Of a stretch of 64,000 nt of DNA, positions 25,846 to 39,200 are shown one piece after another. This DNA comes from Monarcha castaneiventris obscurior (taxonomy: Eukaryota; Chordata; Aves; Passeriformes; Monarchidae), in contig JAMPIT010000174.1 of the NCBI GenBank assembly GCA_026261815.1, positions 14,136,001-14,200,000 of the forward strand, in the 5' to 3' direction. The position numbers and the translations under genes are program-made. Position 1 is the first letter of the stretch. The number at the start of each line of letters is the position of its first letter. A model generated the notes under the pieces. That model saw only the letters and a program-made list of their open reading frames with translations. It was not told where the DNA came from and made no database searches.

Positions 25846-27602
25846 ATTTAACATCCTGCATCAGTGTTCTTAGCGGATAGAAACATCCTCTCCTTTGAGT
25901 AATGTTCCCGCAAGCTCAGCACGAGAACTTGAGTGTACCACAAGACACGGGCATCCGTACGGTTTTTCTTACAAGTCTATGTTGTTTCCACGCATTTTCC
26001 ATGTAACCTCAAGTAATGACACCACCAGATCGCTTCACTGTTCTTCAGCTCAACTAAGGATGATTTCCCTCCGCATCCCATGTGTTACCGAATTAGCAGG
26101 GTATCCACTCTGAGGTCATTCTCTTGCCTATGTTTCTCCTCCGTGACTGTATTTTTCCACATGATTGTATGCTTGCCAGCAGTGTTTCATCTTAAACCAC
26201 GCAGAAGTAGTGACTCTTCCTGTCCCCAGGGACCAGGGTGGCCTCTCTCTCCACCATGAACTGTGGGGGCTTGATGAGCATCTGATTTGGTGAAGCTCTT
26301 TGCTTCTGCAGACCCACTTTTCCTTTCCTGGCTGCTGCGGTACCAATGACCAGTCACACACAGCTCTGATTAAAAAGTCCTGACTGGGTTTAGGAGGGAA
26401 CAAAACAGGATTTCTCCCAGCAGTTTCCTAGTTGTAGCAAGGAGAAGCTATTCCTCCAACAGTTTCCCTTATGCGGCCCTAGTGGGATGACTCTTGAGCA
26501 TATTTGTAGTGCAGGTTGCTGGAGTTGGTCATTTTCCTCTCACTGTTGCCCCAGCTTGTTCTACCACCTCAATCTCAAAATGTATTAATTTTCTGATTTC
26601 CAAGAAGAGGGTCTGTTCACTGTGATTTTTCAACCACTGTCCTTGGCAACAATACTCAATTATTTTAAAAAAGAAAGTCATCTTTCAACTGGCGCTGTAT
26701 TGATATCTCAGCAGTTAAGACAAGTGAATCGATCAAGAAATTGCACTACCCTCTTAGACACTGAAAGGGTCAGTCCTTTCAGGTCAGGGCTAAGGTAAAA
26801 CTGTGTGCGGCCCTCCCTGCAAACCTTCACTTCTGCACCTTTCATCAGCACTAAATTCACTTTAAAAATGTTGCGAAGAAATCTTGAAGGTCTTACCTGC
26901 AACACCTATTGATCACCAGGCAGTTTGAGCATGTTTCCTGCAATTCGAGGGAGAGCTTGCTAGAGCCTTTGCCATTGTGTTTCCTTTCCTCGTGTGTATC
27001 TTACCTTAGGTACTTTTTTTTTTTTGGAAACTATTTGGCCTTTGAGTGTCTCAACAGAAGTGCTATTACAGAGTGGGACGGTTTTCAGAATACTCAACAC
27101 CTCTTTTTTTAGCAATCCTAAAGCCTGTTTCTCAGGTGTCATGGAATACCCACAAATAACACTGAAGCCAACACGAGCAGATTGTTCTCTTGGCACCTAA
27201 GAAACCAGGCTCCCAGCCCTTCCCTACCCACCTTCCATGGACTTTTAGGAATGACCATGTTCTCTCTGAAACTGTGGAATAGATTGAATGTGCACTGCAA
27301 ACCTTAAATTTTAAGTCTTTCCTTCCTTCATGGCTTGGAGTTGCCTGCATTGGGCAGGGGGCACCGGTCCGTTGTGTTGTAACCCTTCAGCAATGAAATC
27401 TGCATTTTGTAAATTTGGAAGATTGCATTTGTGTTTACTTACTGTGACTACTGTTCAGACTTTCTTCAGAAATCTTTTTATAGGGTTTATTAGAGAGAAG
27501 AAAAAAAAATCATTCCATATTTAGGTAAAAATGTCTCAATCTTCTGTATATATGTTTTATTAATATGTAAATATTTAGATATTTTTAAATTACTATGTTC
27601 TT

Positions 27603-27608
27603 AATAAA
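27603..27608 (+). promoter_or_regulatory. BEND7: Poly(A) signal AATAAA (proximal candidate)
   Basis: AATAAA is followed some 35-50 bases on by a GU-rich stretch (ATTGTGTCGTGTT), as expected of a cleavage site. Confidence 0.6.
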
Positions 27609-27703
27609 GCGACAAGGGACTAGTTGTGAAATGGTGTATAACATTGTGTCGTGTTACCGATCTCTGGGAAATCCTCTTTGTCAGTTCAGAAAAGAAAACC
27701 TAC

Positions 27704-27709
27704 AATAAA
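27704..27709 (+). promoter_or_regulatory. BEND7: Poly(A) signal AATAAA (distal candidate)
   Basis: AATAAA is followed by GU-rich sequence from 27723 (TGTGCGTTCCTGTGTTCTGTG). It is the stronger of the two candidates by downstream element. Confidence 0.65.
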
Positions 27710-28352
27710 TAACTTTAATTGCATGTGCGTTCCTGTGTTCTGTGCTGGATTCCCATATTTCAGAGGAGCTATCTTGCAACCAGTGGACTACACATAGGAA
27801 AACCCTAAAAGTTACTATTTTCCCAGCTGGCTCAGCCAGAAACCACACTGCCTTGCCAATCACAACAACATCTATATCCAATCGCGTAATAACTCTTGAG
27901 TATTAAGTACTGATACGCTTCAAGTCTAATTTTAATTGAATTAGGTGCCTTTATAATCTGCACTTAAAAGGTTAAGCTCTGCTTCTATGGAAACAACACA
28001 CAGGAAGGACAAACCAATACTCATAGTTTGGAGTAGCTGCAAAGATATATGCTTGGTAATTCATTATCACACCCTCATCAAATGTTTAGCCTCAGAAGAC
28101 ACTTCCTGCAAAAACATGTTCCTGGTAATCTTCCATCAATTCCAAGGAGCCAGTGAAGTGAAGTGAAGCAGCGGCTCACCACACCTTCTTGGCTTTCTAC
28201 AAGGAGCACTATGGAGACACTGCTGGTAAAAAGTCCCAACAAGAGCTTCCTTCACATTTCAGTGGCTGCCCGGGCCGGCCGAAGCCTGGTGCACATCCTG
28301 CAGGAGCCAGTGCAGGCCCTCCCCTCTGGGTAGTGCTGAGACAGCATCTCGG

Positions 28353-28945
28353 TCACACAGCACAGAATGCTTTAGGTTAGAAGGGACGTTTAAAATTCCA
28401 ACCCCTGCCATGGGCAGGGACATCTTGCACAAGATGAGGTTGGCCAAAGCCCCATCCAAACTGGTCTTGAACACTTCCAGGGATGTAGCATCCGCAGCTT
28501 CTCTGGGCAACCTGTTACAGAGCCTCACCAACCTCATTGTAAATTTTTTTTTCTTAATGTCTAGTGTAAATCTACCCTCCTTTAGTGTAAAACTGTTGCC
28601 CCTTATCCTGTCCCTACAGCCTCTAGCAAAAAGACCCTCTTTATCTTTCTTACAAGCCCCCTTTAAGTACTGAAAAGCTGCTCTAAGGTCTCCTTTTCTC
28701 TGGACTGAGCCCTGCCAGCTCCCTCAGCTGCTCCTCAGACTTGTGCTCCAGACCTTCCCCAGCTCAGTTGTCCGTCTCTGGACACCCTCCAGCACCTCAA
28801 TGTCTTTGCTGTAGCGGAGAGCTCAGAAGTGTCCCCAGGATGCAAGGTGTGGCCTCACCAGTGCCAAGTTCAGGGGGACAATCACTGCCCTGCTCCTGCT
28901 GGTCACAGTATTGCTGACACAGGCCAGGATGTTAAAGTGTGGCTT
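28353..28945 (-). repeat. CR1 LINE 3' fragment, - strand
   Basis: Read on the minus strand this is CR1. On the + strand the 3' end comes first ('cacagaatgctttaggttag'), followed by 'ccctgccatgggcagggaca', 'ccttatcctgtccctacagc', 'tctctggacaccctccagca' and 'aggtgtggcctcaccagtgc'. Confidence 0.93.
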
Positions 28946-31879
28946 TGTTTGGCTTCAGTTTTTTAAAACAGGGAGCAGGTTAATACACTGTTGCTCGTAA
29001 CATTTAAGTGGAGCACCTTAAATTGTGTTTAAGGTACAATTATGAGCAAGAAATGTTCCTGTGAGCTGCTATCTGCACGGCACTAAATCTCATCTGTGCT
29101 GCAGAGCCACCAGCACGTGCTGCTGCCAGGCTGCAGGGTCACCTGTTGAAACAGCTTTGGGATGGAGCAAGTGACACAGCCAGCACCCAGACCTGAGCTC
29201 CAGCCACGCTCATGCTTCCTTGCTGGCCCATTTGGCCACTGCATCCATCTGTCCTGTGTACAGGACACTGGAGATTAGTACTTTGGGTGAAAAAAATCCT
29301 TCTGAAGCTGAAGAGGAGAAAGGATATCCTGGTAACATGAAAGGAAACTGGAGCCTGGGCTTTATAAAAAATGCATTAATTGCAAGACAAGAAGAAAGTC
29401 GTCTCAAGTGCCTGTGACATGTTGGTTTAGAAACGGCTGGCTGAGTCTTTCGGGGGAAACACGCTCTGTCACATCAGAGTGGTTTGGGGATGGGTGGTCC
29501 TGATGCAGCCACCCCTCCTCTAGAGAAACCTTCTCCCCAAAAAGCCTTCCCTCTGCTGAGGCCTCGCTGGGAAGTGCATCTCTGCTTTGCTGGGGAAGGG
29601 AGGAGGCACGATCCTAGGAAAAAACACCCATGGGGCCACATCCTCCTAGAGAAACAGATGCAGCCAGCATTTTGCAAGACTCTTCAAAAATAACCCCCTT
29701 GTGCATGTTCTCCCCCAAATCTAAAGCAGCAAAATGCATTGCAGGAGGTGCTGTGGTATCTCTTCTCCCTCCACTGGCTCTTCCACTGCTTGAGCATCCC
29801 CACAGCTGGGCTGGGGTGAGCACCTTCACCCCTTCCCACCACACTGTCATCACGGAGAGGCATGAGAGGGGTTTGTACAAGTAGGTCAGGTATGATTTCT
29901 CATCCGCCGACTGCTAATAAAAGTCACCGATGTGAAACCTATAACATTATGTGTATAAATAATTTAGCTCCAGTGTGTAAACATCAATTCTGGGTTTTAA
30001 AAAAACTGAAATAATTTCATCAGCTTTTTCTCCACCCTCCATACATATGCCGTTATGCCCAGCTGATAACAGGGGCAGAAAACAGCTAATAGTGAGGGAA
30101 TTTGGAAATGGGGGGGGCACACCCCTTGTGTTTCAGCACTGGCACCTTCCTCCACCCAGATCCTCAGAGGTGCAGAGGAATCCAGCATAACTTCATGTTA
30201 AAGTGTTCACAACACCACAGTTGCCCCTGAAGCTACGAACCAGCATGGGGTGAAGAGCTTCATCCACCTCTGCCCAGCAAGAGCCATCACAGGTGGGAGA
30301 ACCATGGTGGCCCATGGGTCCTGCTGGAGCCCAGCCACGGGGCCAGCTTGGGGTGGTAACCATCACCATTGCCAGGGATGTCTCCTGGTCGTGTCCATCA
30401 CCAGCACACCCACAAGAAATGTCATTTTCAGGTGATGCCTGGACAGGTCGGGGTGGATGGAAAAGGCCAACCCACATAGTTCTGCCATGCACTGACCCTC
30501 AGGTGGCCTGGAGGACCTTTCCTGCCCCAGGATGGTTCAGCAAATCATAGGGACTGCATGTGCACTCCAGCAAAGGAAATCAGTCCAGGACACTTTAAAA
30601 AACCTCACTGGCAGCAATGCACCCACACCACAGGATCCCTGTTCTGCTTTTGCCCCATTCCCACACTGCCCTGGAGACATCAGGTGAAAGTGGGTGTGGG
30701 CTGGAGAGGGACAAGGGGGACATTTGTGTGTCAGGACAGTGTGAGCCCGTGCCAGGTCCATGCCGAGGCACCAGGAAGTTAGCGGGGATGGATCTGGACT
30801 GGAACCAACATGTGGCTATTGCCATTACCGCGGCTTAGAGAAAGCAAAGATTAATGTAATCATTTAATCCTGAGAGATTTCAGGATTCACTGACTGTATC
30901 TCATGTCTCCATTCATCACGGCACAGGGGATGTGTGTAAACTGCTCTGGTCTTAGCTGGACCTCTGCTCCCTCCTGATTTCCCTTTCCCTGAGCTCCTGC
31001 ACCAGCACTCAGAGCCCAGCTCTCCCTGCTGCTGCATCCCTGCCTCCTGACACAGCTGTGGTGGGCCCTGCCTCACTTTTTGCCTGGTGAGAATGGTGAT
31101 ATCATCCACCCTTTGTTTTCTTGACTTTTTCCTGGTGATGGCTCAGTCCTCAAAGTGGAACCTCCACCTCCTTGGCCTGATGCTGGCAGCACCAGTGGGG
31201 TATCTGCTTCCTGCATCTCCATCTGCCCTGGACTGGTGCTGTGGGGAGAGCCAAGACTGGGCTGGATGCCCTGCAGAGAATGAGGTTTGCCTCAGGGTTA
31301 GAAGCCACCTGCATAAACTTTGCCCAACCACCACGGTCTGGCTGGACAACAGAACATCGGTGACACCCCATGACTCGCTGTGGATTTGTCCTTCCTGTCC
31401 CTCTGGTCCAGGATACCACATGTGATCTGACACCACGTAGTCCCATCCTGCTTGGAGGTCCTGCTGCCCTCACTCCTTCCCCCGGGGCTAAAACACAGAC
31501 AGAGGCTCCTGAGCAGCCCATGGCCACCCTGAACAACCAGGTGCTTCTGCTGGCCCCCAAGGAATGGCAGTGGATGTGCTGCATCTCACAGAGATGGAGT
31601 CGAGGCTGCTGCTGCAGGACCTCCATCTCCTGGATCCTCTGCTCGTCAGGGCATTGTGTTCCCAGTTTCATCACCTGGACAGCACAGAGTGCCAAACCCC
31701 AGTGCATTAACATAGATTTTACATTTAACATGCATTACAAATGAGCTCCCACGTGGCTCCTTTGCTGCCTTTCACTGAGCATGATGCATCATCCGCCACC
31801 TCTCATTTAAAGTCCCTTTGGGGAGGCCATGGAACAGTGGAGATTCCAGCCTCATCCCAGTGGGATGGTGTCCCTGGGG

Positions 31880-32312
31880 ATTGCTGTGACTCAGATGCCA
31901 GACCTTGCACTTGGCCTTGTTGAACCTCATGAGGACCCACTCCTCGAGCCTGTGCAAGTCCCTCTGGATGGCATCCCTTCCCTCCAGCACGTCAGCTGCA
32001 CCACTCAGCCTGGTGTCATCTGCAAACCTGCTGAGGGTGCTCTAGAAACCACCACCTGTGTTGCTGATGACAATATTAAATCATTTTGGTATGAGCCCTT
32101 AAGGAACACCACACTTTACTGGTTTCCATGTAGACATGAAATGTTTGACCAAACTCTCTGGAAATAGCCATCCAGCCAATTCCTTTTCCACCTATAAGAG
32201 ACCCTCCATCAAATTCATATCTCTCCATCTAGAGGCCAAAGTGATGGGGAATGACCATATCAAAAGCCTTACAGAATCCCTGAATGCTGTGGTTTGTAGG
32301 TCATCCAGGATC
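31880..32312 (-). repeat. CR1 LINE fragment (RT region), - strand
   Basis: The + strand shows reversed CR1 blocks: 'cttgcacttggccttgttga', 'acctcatgaggacccactcc', 'cctggtgtcatctgcaaacc' (complement of the FADDT-type RT active site) and 'ccatcaaattcatatctctc'. It comes from further 5' in CR1 than the neighbouring fragments and lacks the 3' end. Confidence 0.88.
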
Positions 32313-33221
32313 TAACACCATTTCAGGAGTAATCAGGTGGAAGCTTGTCTCACCCAGATTTCATCCATGTCACGGAGTCAGGGATAAAATCCACTGTAAC
32401 CCCTCCATGCTGGATCTAGGGGTGCTATGGGGCTGAAACCTCTTCTCCTGACCTGGCAAATCAGATGCTGTAGATGCACACAGGATGCTGGCACAACAAC
32501 ACTCCCAAGAGGCTCTGACCCAGCAAAATCCAACCTTGGCACACAGAGCCAGGGCTCAGGGGCTCCGTGTCCGGGCGTGCAAACCCTCTCTGCTTCGGGC
32601 TGCAAGTTTCAGTCGTTGAAAACGTGAAGCAGAACACTGCTGGGCCGACCTTGAACAGCTCTCCCATCTTCTCCCCTCCTCCAAGAGGGGGGGAAAGGGG
32701 GGGGTGAACCACCCAACCCACGCAGGAACCACTTTGCTTTGGTCGGCCACAGACCCCTCTGTGAGTGCCAAGGTTAATGGACAGCAGAGGTGCCCTCCCC
32801 GAGAGGCTTCGCTGCTGAACCCCGGATCTCTTCCTCCAGAAACAAATTGCTCTTCAACTATTGCCATCTTGTGGCGTCTGTGACCCGTTACTTGTTCCTT
32901 TTATCTGCTAATGGTGTTGGTGAGAATCAGCAGTGTACACAGGCAATTTTAAAATGAAATGTAAATGAATCAGAAATGCCTACGGAGGAGCCATTAGCAT
33001 AAATCCAATCAAAGGGCTTTGTTTAACTTGTTAAAAATGACTAAATATTTAGTGAGTGTGGGTGGGTGAGGTGATTCTTGCTCACACTAGGGAAGTTTTA
33101 GAAGCAAAACTAATGCTGATATCTTAAATGGCTGAACTTAAAAGCAATTTTCTACCCCGAACTCTGCCTCCTCAGTCTATAACTCACTGGAATATCATCC
33201 CCTGTTCAAGATCACCTCTAA

Positions 33222-33752
33222 AATACTGTGACAGAACATGCTGAATTGGAAGGGACCCACAGGATGATGAAGTCCAGCTCCTGGCCCTGCACGGGGCACC
33301 CCAAGAGTCACACCTTCTGCCAGAGGGCATTGCCTAAATGCTCCTAGAGCTCTGTCAGGCTTGGTGCTGTGACCGCTGTCCTGCAGAGCTGTTCCAGTGC
33401 CCAACCACCCTCTGGGTGAAAAACCTTCTTCTAATATCCAACCTAAACCTGCCCTGACAAAACTTCAGGCCATTTCCTCAGGTCCTGTCACTGAGCACCA
33501 GAGAGATGAGTGCCAGCCCCTCCTCTTCCCCTCATGAGGATGTTGAAGACCACAATGAGGTCTCTCCTCAGTCTCCTCCAGGCTGAACAAACCAAGTGAC
33601 TTCAGCCATTCCTCATAAGGCTTCCCCTCCAGAACCTTCACCATCCTTGTGGCCCTCCTTTGCACACTCTCTAATAGCTTCATGCCTTTCTCATATTGTG
33701 GTGCCCAAAACTGCGCACAGTATTTGCTTCTAGGAGCAGTCAACTCACTCAA
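33222..33752 (-). repeat. CR1 LINE 3' fragment, - strand
   Basis: Reversed CR1 blocks: 'attggaagggacccacagga', 'gagctgttccagtgcccaac', 'tctaatatccaacctaaacc', 'gaggtctctcctcagtctcc' and 'caaaactgcgcacagtattt'. The minus strand still reads a piece of RT C-terminus ([17 protein letters not shown]). Confidence 0.93.
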
Positions 33753-33954
33753 TGAGATATTGGGACTCTCATGAGCACTGCAAGCATCTCCTGACAGTGG
33801 GAATTCCCTTGGAGCAAACCCTGCCCATCCCAGTCATGCCAAGGGTTCCCCTGGGTGGAATGCTGAGGGTGCAATGCAAGATGGCATCACCAGCAGTGCA
33901 GGATCACCCTGAGCACCTGTGCTGTGCACCACGAGGATCACCTTGGGGATGGTA

Positions 33955-34182
33955 GACTCAACAGAAAGGAGATATTTTTTACAATGAGAGTGATGAAACA
34001 CTAGAAGAGGTTGCCCAGAGAGGTGGTAGATGCCCCATCCCTGGAAACATTCAAGGTCGAGTTTGTTGGGGCTCTGAACAACCTGATTTAGTTGAAGATG
34101 TCCCTGTTCACGGCAGGGGGGTTGGAACAAGGTGACCTCTAAAGACTCCTTCCAACCCAAACCATTCTGTAATTCCATAAAC
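33955..34182 (+). repeat. CR1 LINE 3' fragment, + strand
   Basis: The fragment has 'agaggttgcccagagaggtg', 'gatgccccatccctggaaac', 'gttggaacaaggtgacctct' and the terminal 'accattctgtaattcc'. It lies 200 bp from the oppositely oriented copy at 33222-33752. Confidence 0.92.
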
Positions 34183-36091
34183 GAGAAACATCCCAGTGCC
34201 TGTAGGTTTTGTCTGAACAGGTAAGAATGGGAAGGGTTCACTGCTCTGTCCGCTGTGTTACCTGCTGAGTGTCAGGAGGTGCACATGAACCTGATGTTTG
34301 GTAGCAGTTCAGTGGCACAGGTGGATCTGCCACAGCTCCCCGTGTTCCTCTGCTGCAGTCCACCCATCCTGCCTCCACTCCTCACGCTCCCACATTCACA
34401 GCAGCTTTTGCAGAGCCACCCTGATCAAACCAACCCTAAAGTAAAGCGGATAAACTCCTTTTTTTGGAGCCCACATCTATTCCCTGACTCATCAGTCATA
34501 TATCTACACTCTAGATATATGGATAGTGCTAAGAATATTGGTCACAGCAAGGTGTGGCTCTGCAGCTTGGATTAAATCAAAAACTGAGTTAAAAACAACG
34601 CTCAGGCTTGGCTCTGATGTGACTCCTTGGGCTCCACAGGCATCACTCAAGCTGGCATCAGACAGGGCTTGGGGCAATGCTTTGCATTGGGGAAGAGCAG
34701 CTATTTCCTGCTGCTTTGCTCTCTGGAATGGAGTTGCATCGGGTGAGTGTTAATTGCCTTTCTGAGAATCAAAGCAGCCGGCACGGGGGTTGTTTGCTGC
34801 TCTTTGTTTCCCCCAGGCGCTGCCCATCGGCCGCTTTGCCTCCCCGTCGGCACAGGGGAATACTTCCCCTGCAGGGATGTCTCTCCCCAGGGATCCCCAG
34901 GCCGCTCCCCGCATTTGCCCCTTTCCACAACCTTATCCCGCTGTCCAAGCGTGAGGTCCTGCAAAGGCACAAATCCTGGGAAAACACACTCAAAACTGGC
35001 TTCAGGGAGGGAAGGAGGAGCAGTGGGATGCAGGGAATGGGAAAGAAATGGAGAAATGGGAAGACTTAATGTGTGATTGTTGCTCTACCTGAGCATTTTG
35101 GTGTTTTCTTTTCTTTTAAATGCTGGGGGAAAAAAGCCCCTTAGGAAAGCACCTAAAGCACCGTTACAGCACTTCCCACTACTGCCAGGTGCACCTGCTG
35201 AGTGCAGGATTGCATTTGGGGGTACAGAGATGTGGGGAGCCCTGACACCCTCCTCCATCCACCCCCACATCCCAGCCAGTCCCACCAGAGGGGTCTCACC
35301 TCCTGGCAGCTCCAAGAATCCATCATTCCAGTGAAACAGCCTTGCATCTCTTGGTACATGTAAATCAGGGGCTTTCCAGGGGTTTCTTGAGGGAGCCACT
35401 GCCTGCGGGCTCTGCAATCCTTACTCCCCCTGCTACCTGGACTGGGTGCAGGAGAGATGCTTCAGTGCCTCCTCTGCTGTGGGGCTGTTATGGCAACACA
35501 CTCACATCCAACCCCTCAAGGAGCTCAAACCACCCAGCCCCTGCTTAGGGGCTTGGGTTTGGTTTAGTTTTGCTTTTCCAATGGGGAAAACACATCATGG
35601 CACAGTGGTTATCCCTGAGGAGATGAGAGGTGGCATTGGGCACACCTGGTCTCTTCCAGGGCACCTCACCTGCAGCCCTGAGAGTGCTTTGCTGATGTTA
35701 CACCTGGTTCCCATATAAACCACTTTTCCCCATTTGCTCAAGTTTTAAGTGCCCAGTTGGCACAATTCCTGGTTTTGACAGACAACAACTCAGGAGCATT
35801 TAGTGGCTCCTAATCACATACTCATCTAATGGATACTGCTAGGGCAGAGGAAGAAGGGGCAGCGACAGACCTAGAGGGCTGGCCGCATGTCACCCTAGGA
35901 AGGGAAAAGGGAAACTGGGAGCAACAGCATCCCTCACTCCTGTGCCCCTGGTGTCCAGCAGGAAGAACAGGCAGGTTTGCTGAGGTCATTTTGCTCCTTG
36001 CAACAGCCACCTGTTTTCCCTGGGAGCTGTTCGTTTCTCTGCTTGTGCATCCAACCAGCCTCAGTTCAGCATCAACAAGTGCCTGGCATCT

Positions 36092-36240
36092 CAAAAAAGC
36101 TGTGGATGCCCCATCCCTGGAAGTGTTCGAGGCCAGGTTGGCTGTGAGCAACCTGATATATTCAAAGCTGTCCCTGTCCATGGCCAGGGGATGAACTTTA
36201 AAGGTCCTTTCCAGCTCAAACCAGTCTGTGATTCTACAAC
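36092..36240 (+). repeat. CR1 LINE 3'-end fragment, + strand
   Basis: The sequence 'gtggatgccccatccctgga', 'agtgttcgaggccaggttgg' and 'aaccagtctgtgattcta' is the last ~150 bp of CR1. Confidence 0.9.
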
Positions 36241-39200
36241 CATATGGTTTAAACAGCACATTCACCCTCTGCTGTGCTTTGGCAGCAGGACATTTCTCCC
36301 ATGGATCCACCTAAACTCCCACCCATCAGTACCAACTCCCCCAGCTACTACACAGGGCTGGCAGCAGCATAAAGCAGGAAAATCCTGGATGGAGAATAAG
36401 ATAGAAGACTCCTTGCCAGAGAAATTATCTGAAGCAGGTGGTTCCAGCTCGGAGGAACTCAATTTATATTCCCAACTGACACGCCGGGAGCTGCTCACAG
36501 CTCCATCAACAAGCACAGCACAGGCAAGGCAGATGTTTCAGCAAGTGCCAGCAGCTGGAATAGGATCGCTGGCTCAGCTCGGCTGCACCCATCTCTCCAG
36601 ACAGCAATTTGGGAAGTCAGGATTCGAGGCTCATCCCAAGGGAGCCTGTATCAGGTGGCTGCAGGTCTGGCCGGCGGGATCACACAGCTTGTTCTGAAAT
36701 AAAGCAAGGTAGCAGAGTGCGGAGCCGGGCAGGAAGAGAGACTCCTGGATTATTTATAGGCTCCAGCCTTGGGAAAAATCTTGGCACAGTAAAGCACAGG
36801 CTGTGCTGGGGCCAAAGTCCATGGTGGTGATGATGGGGTTATGCCCCTGCCATCCACATTGCAGCAGCAGCTCTGCCCAGGACATGTCCCTGCCAAAGGA
36901 AGTGGCAAATGTTTGGGGATGCCCAGGCTCAGTGTGGTGAGAAGTGCCTTAGGGGCACAAAGCCCTACAAAGGGAGAAGGACACAAGGAGCATCCTCGTG
37001 GGCAGTGCAAGGCACGAGGCTTGTCCCCAAAGCAGACGTTGTCAGCACAGGTGAACTTCCAGGTCTGGAGGGGGAAGGAGGTGGTTCCCACGAAGGGTGG
37101 GCAGTGGCACTGAGGGGAGTGTGGCAGAAGCTGCTGCATCACCAAGCCCCATGTGATTGCTTTATTTTCCATGTGGTGGCCAGTAACAAAGAGCAGCTGT
37201 GCCGTGCCTGCTCCCCAAGGCTTGCAGAAGAAAGAGGTCGATGAAATGTTCCCCAGGTGTGACACAGCGAGGATGTGACAGGCCAAGAGAGCAAAGGCAG
37301 GGTGGGAATACCCAATCAAATGCAGTTTTGGAGAGATGTGGGTAAATCCATGGGGGGTTCAGCAGAAGCCACCCCTAATGCTACAAGAGGCCATGGGAGA
37401 GCACACAGGCACATCTCAGCCACAAAATGCCACCTACCCAAACTGCCCACAAGGCTTTCCAGAGCCAGGCACACTTCCACCTGAGGTACAACTCAGCCTG
37501 CCCGCCCAGGGCTGGTGGCTGTTTGTACAAGCCATGTAGATGCCTGGACAAATAAACAAGTAGAAATTGCGAAGTGGACTTTCCCTTGGGGCTTTTGGGG
37601 CGGCCAAGTGCAGGAGCAAAGTATGAAACACTGCAAAAGGGATGAGGAAGAGACAGATGTTGTGAGGGTGCCTCTTCAGAGGAAGGGTTATAGCACAGTG
37701 GTGTTTACCTGCTGGTGCAAAAGCGGCCAGCAGCCCCTGGCTGGGCACAGCAAGGGAACAAGCACCAAAACCCCAGCAGCAGCTGTGCACACAGCACCCT
37801 CCCCATCTCCCATCAGCAGTCGATGGAAAATAGGGCCCAGGTGAGTCTAGTCAGACCCCATTGATCACTCATAGGCAGCACCACCCTGTTTGACTGGTAC
37901 AGGGTGGAGGTTGGTAAGGGGCTGGTGCTGGAGCATCACCCAGGAGCATCACCAGGATCCCTGCCCATGGGTGCTCCCTCCACAGAGGATGCACACCTGG
38001 GGCCAGGGGATAAACACAGCCTGCAAAAACACAGAGGAAACTGCACTTCCTTGGACTGCTGTAAACCACGATGGGAATGTTTAAAAGAAGCTGCCAGGCA
38101 GGTATGATTTACTTGGCTTTTGATAAAATCTCACATCAGAGGCTATTAAAGCACCTTATCAAAGGTTAAAGGGGCAAAGTCCCCATTTGGCAACAGAAAA
38201 CAAAGACAGAGAACATCTGCTCCTCGAAGCAAAAGTGAGCAAACACCAAGGCACAGCAGAGGTCACTACTGGCATCATTATTATTTAATAGCACTTGTAT
38301 ATTAATGAGAGGCAGGAAAAAGACAAAAAATGAGGCAAAGAAAGCCAACAATAGCCCAAACACACTTTTCTTTGTCAAAACAGAGAGACATGGGGGAAAA
38401 GTAATGCTGTGAGATGTGCTTTACATGAGGAATTAAATTATGACACTAAAGTTTGCCAGTGAAAGTAGTTTCAGTGCATTAAAACTCATATTCAGCCCAA
38501 GTGGGACTAAACCAGCTGGTCCCATTTTACCAGCCACTTCATTGTGAATTCTAAAATGAGGGAAAAAAAGACAAACACTTTTGCTGTCACTTCTTACCCT
38601 GGTTTTAATCAGCCAGTATTTCCTCGTGCTCTTGTGATGCCACAGTTTATTGGTTATGAACATTGCAGGGGAAGGTTGAATTGTTTTATTTAAAAAAAAA
38701 AAAAATCTGCTGACATTTAAGAAACAGAACAGGGGGAGTTCAAACTTTGATCATTTTTGAAACAACAAAGATGCAGAACCAAGTCAGAAGCCTACATGGG
38801 TCAGAAATATTGCTTAGACTTAACCCGGATGTATACACAACAAAGCACCTCAGCCAAAGAAATCTGAGCTGCTAATAATCCACACTCCAGGTCATCCATG
38901 GAAAAAAGACTGATGAAATGCAGGCCCTGCACCTGTAAAGGCTGCAGACATCTGTCACGTCCTCAGCTCAGCACAGGAGGCAGCTGGCTTTGATGAGCAA
39001 TCGGGTGCTACACCGAGGGCTCTACCTTCTTTTCTTTCTCCTCTTTTGCACTTCCTAAGGTGTCTGGAGCAGTCCCTTCTCATGGCATTGGACCAAATCT
39101 CTCCAATAATGGAGATTCTGCTGGAGATTTTGCACACAGATGACAAAAAAGCCTTTGGCAGGGAGGAAGGAAAGGAAATTTGGTCGATTTTTAACTCTAG

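Larger units (their letters stand above)
1..27730 (+). other. BEND7: BEND7 gene, 3' part (BEN domain-containing protein 7)
   Basis: Six exons with GT/AG borders and consistent phases join into one 828-nt frame (275 residues plus stop). The 5' end of the gene lies left of the window. The protein has a Cys-rich and coiled-coil-like start (CCTCNCQ, then LQELKTMRKLM), a basic nuclear-localisation-like stretch (RKRNKKRK), a Ser/Pro-rich linker, a BEN domain and a short acidic tail. BEN domains are small alpha-helical modules that bind DNA or mediate protein contacts in transcriptional repression and chromatin factors; the specific targets of BEND7 are, to my knowledge, poorly defined. Identity rests on recognising the protein sequence and on SEPHS1 lying downstream in the same orientation. 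Exon borders were set by hand from splice consensus and frame; cDNA could move them by a few bases. Confidence 0.9.
25846..27730 (+). other. BEND7: BEND7 3' UTR
   Basis: About 1.9 kb from the stop codon to the putative poly(A) sites, becoming AT-rich toward the end (around 27540-27600). No CR1 or other repeat interrupts it, unlike the introns, which fits an exon. Its 3' limit is inferred from AATAAA signals followed by GU-rich sequence. Confidence 0.65.

Noticed and set aside
31150..31731. 193-codon minus-strand frame
   Set aside because: No recognisable motif, no start context and overlaps two plus-strand frames. Chance is the simplest reading.
36750..37319. 189-codon minus-strand frame in the intergenic block
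   Set aside because: Cys/Pro/Leu composition typical of GC-rich noncoding sequence, overlapped by open frames on the other strand.
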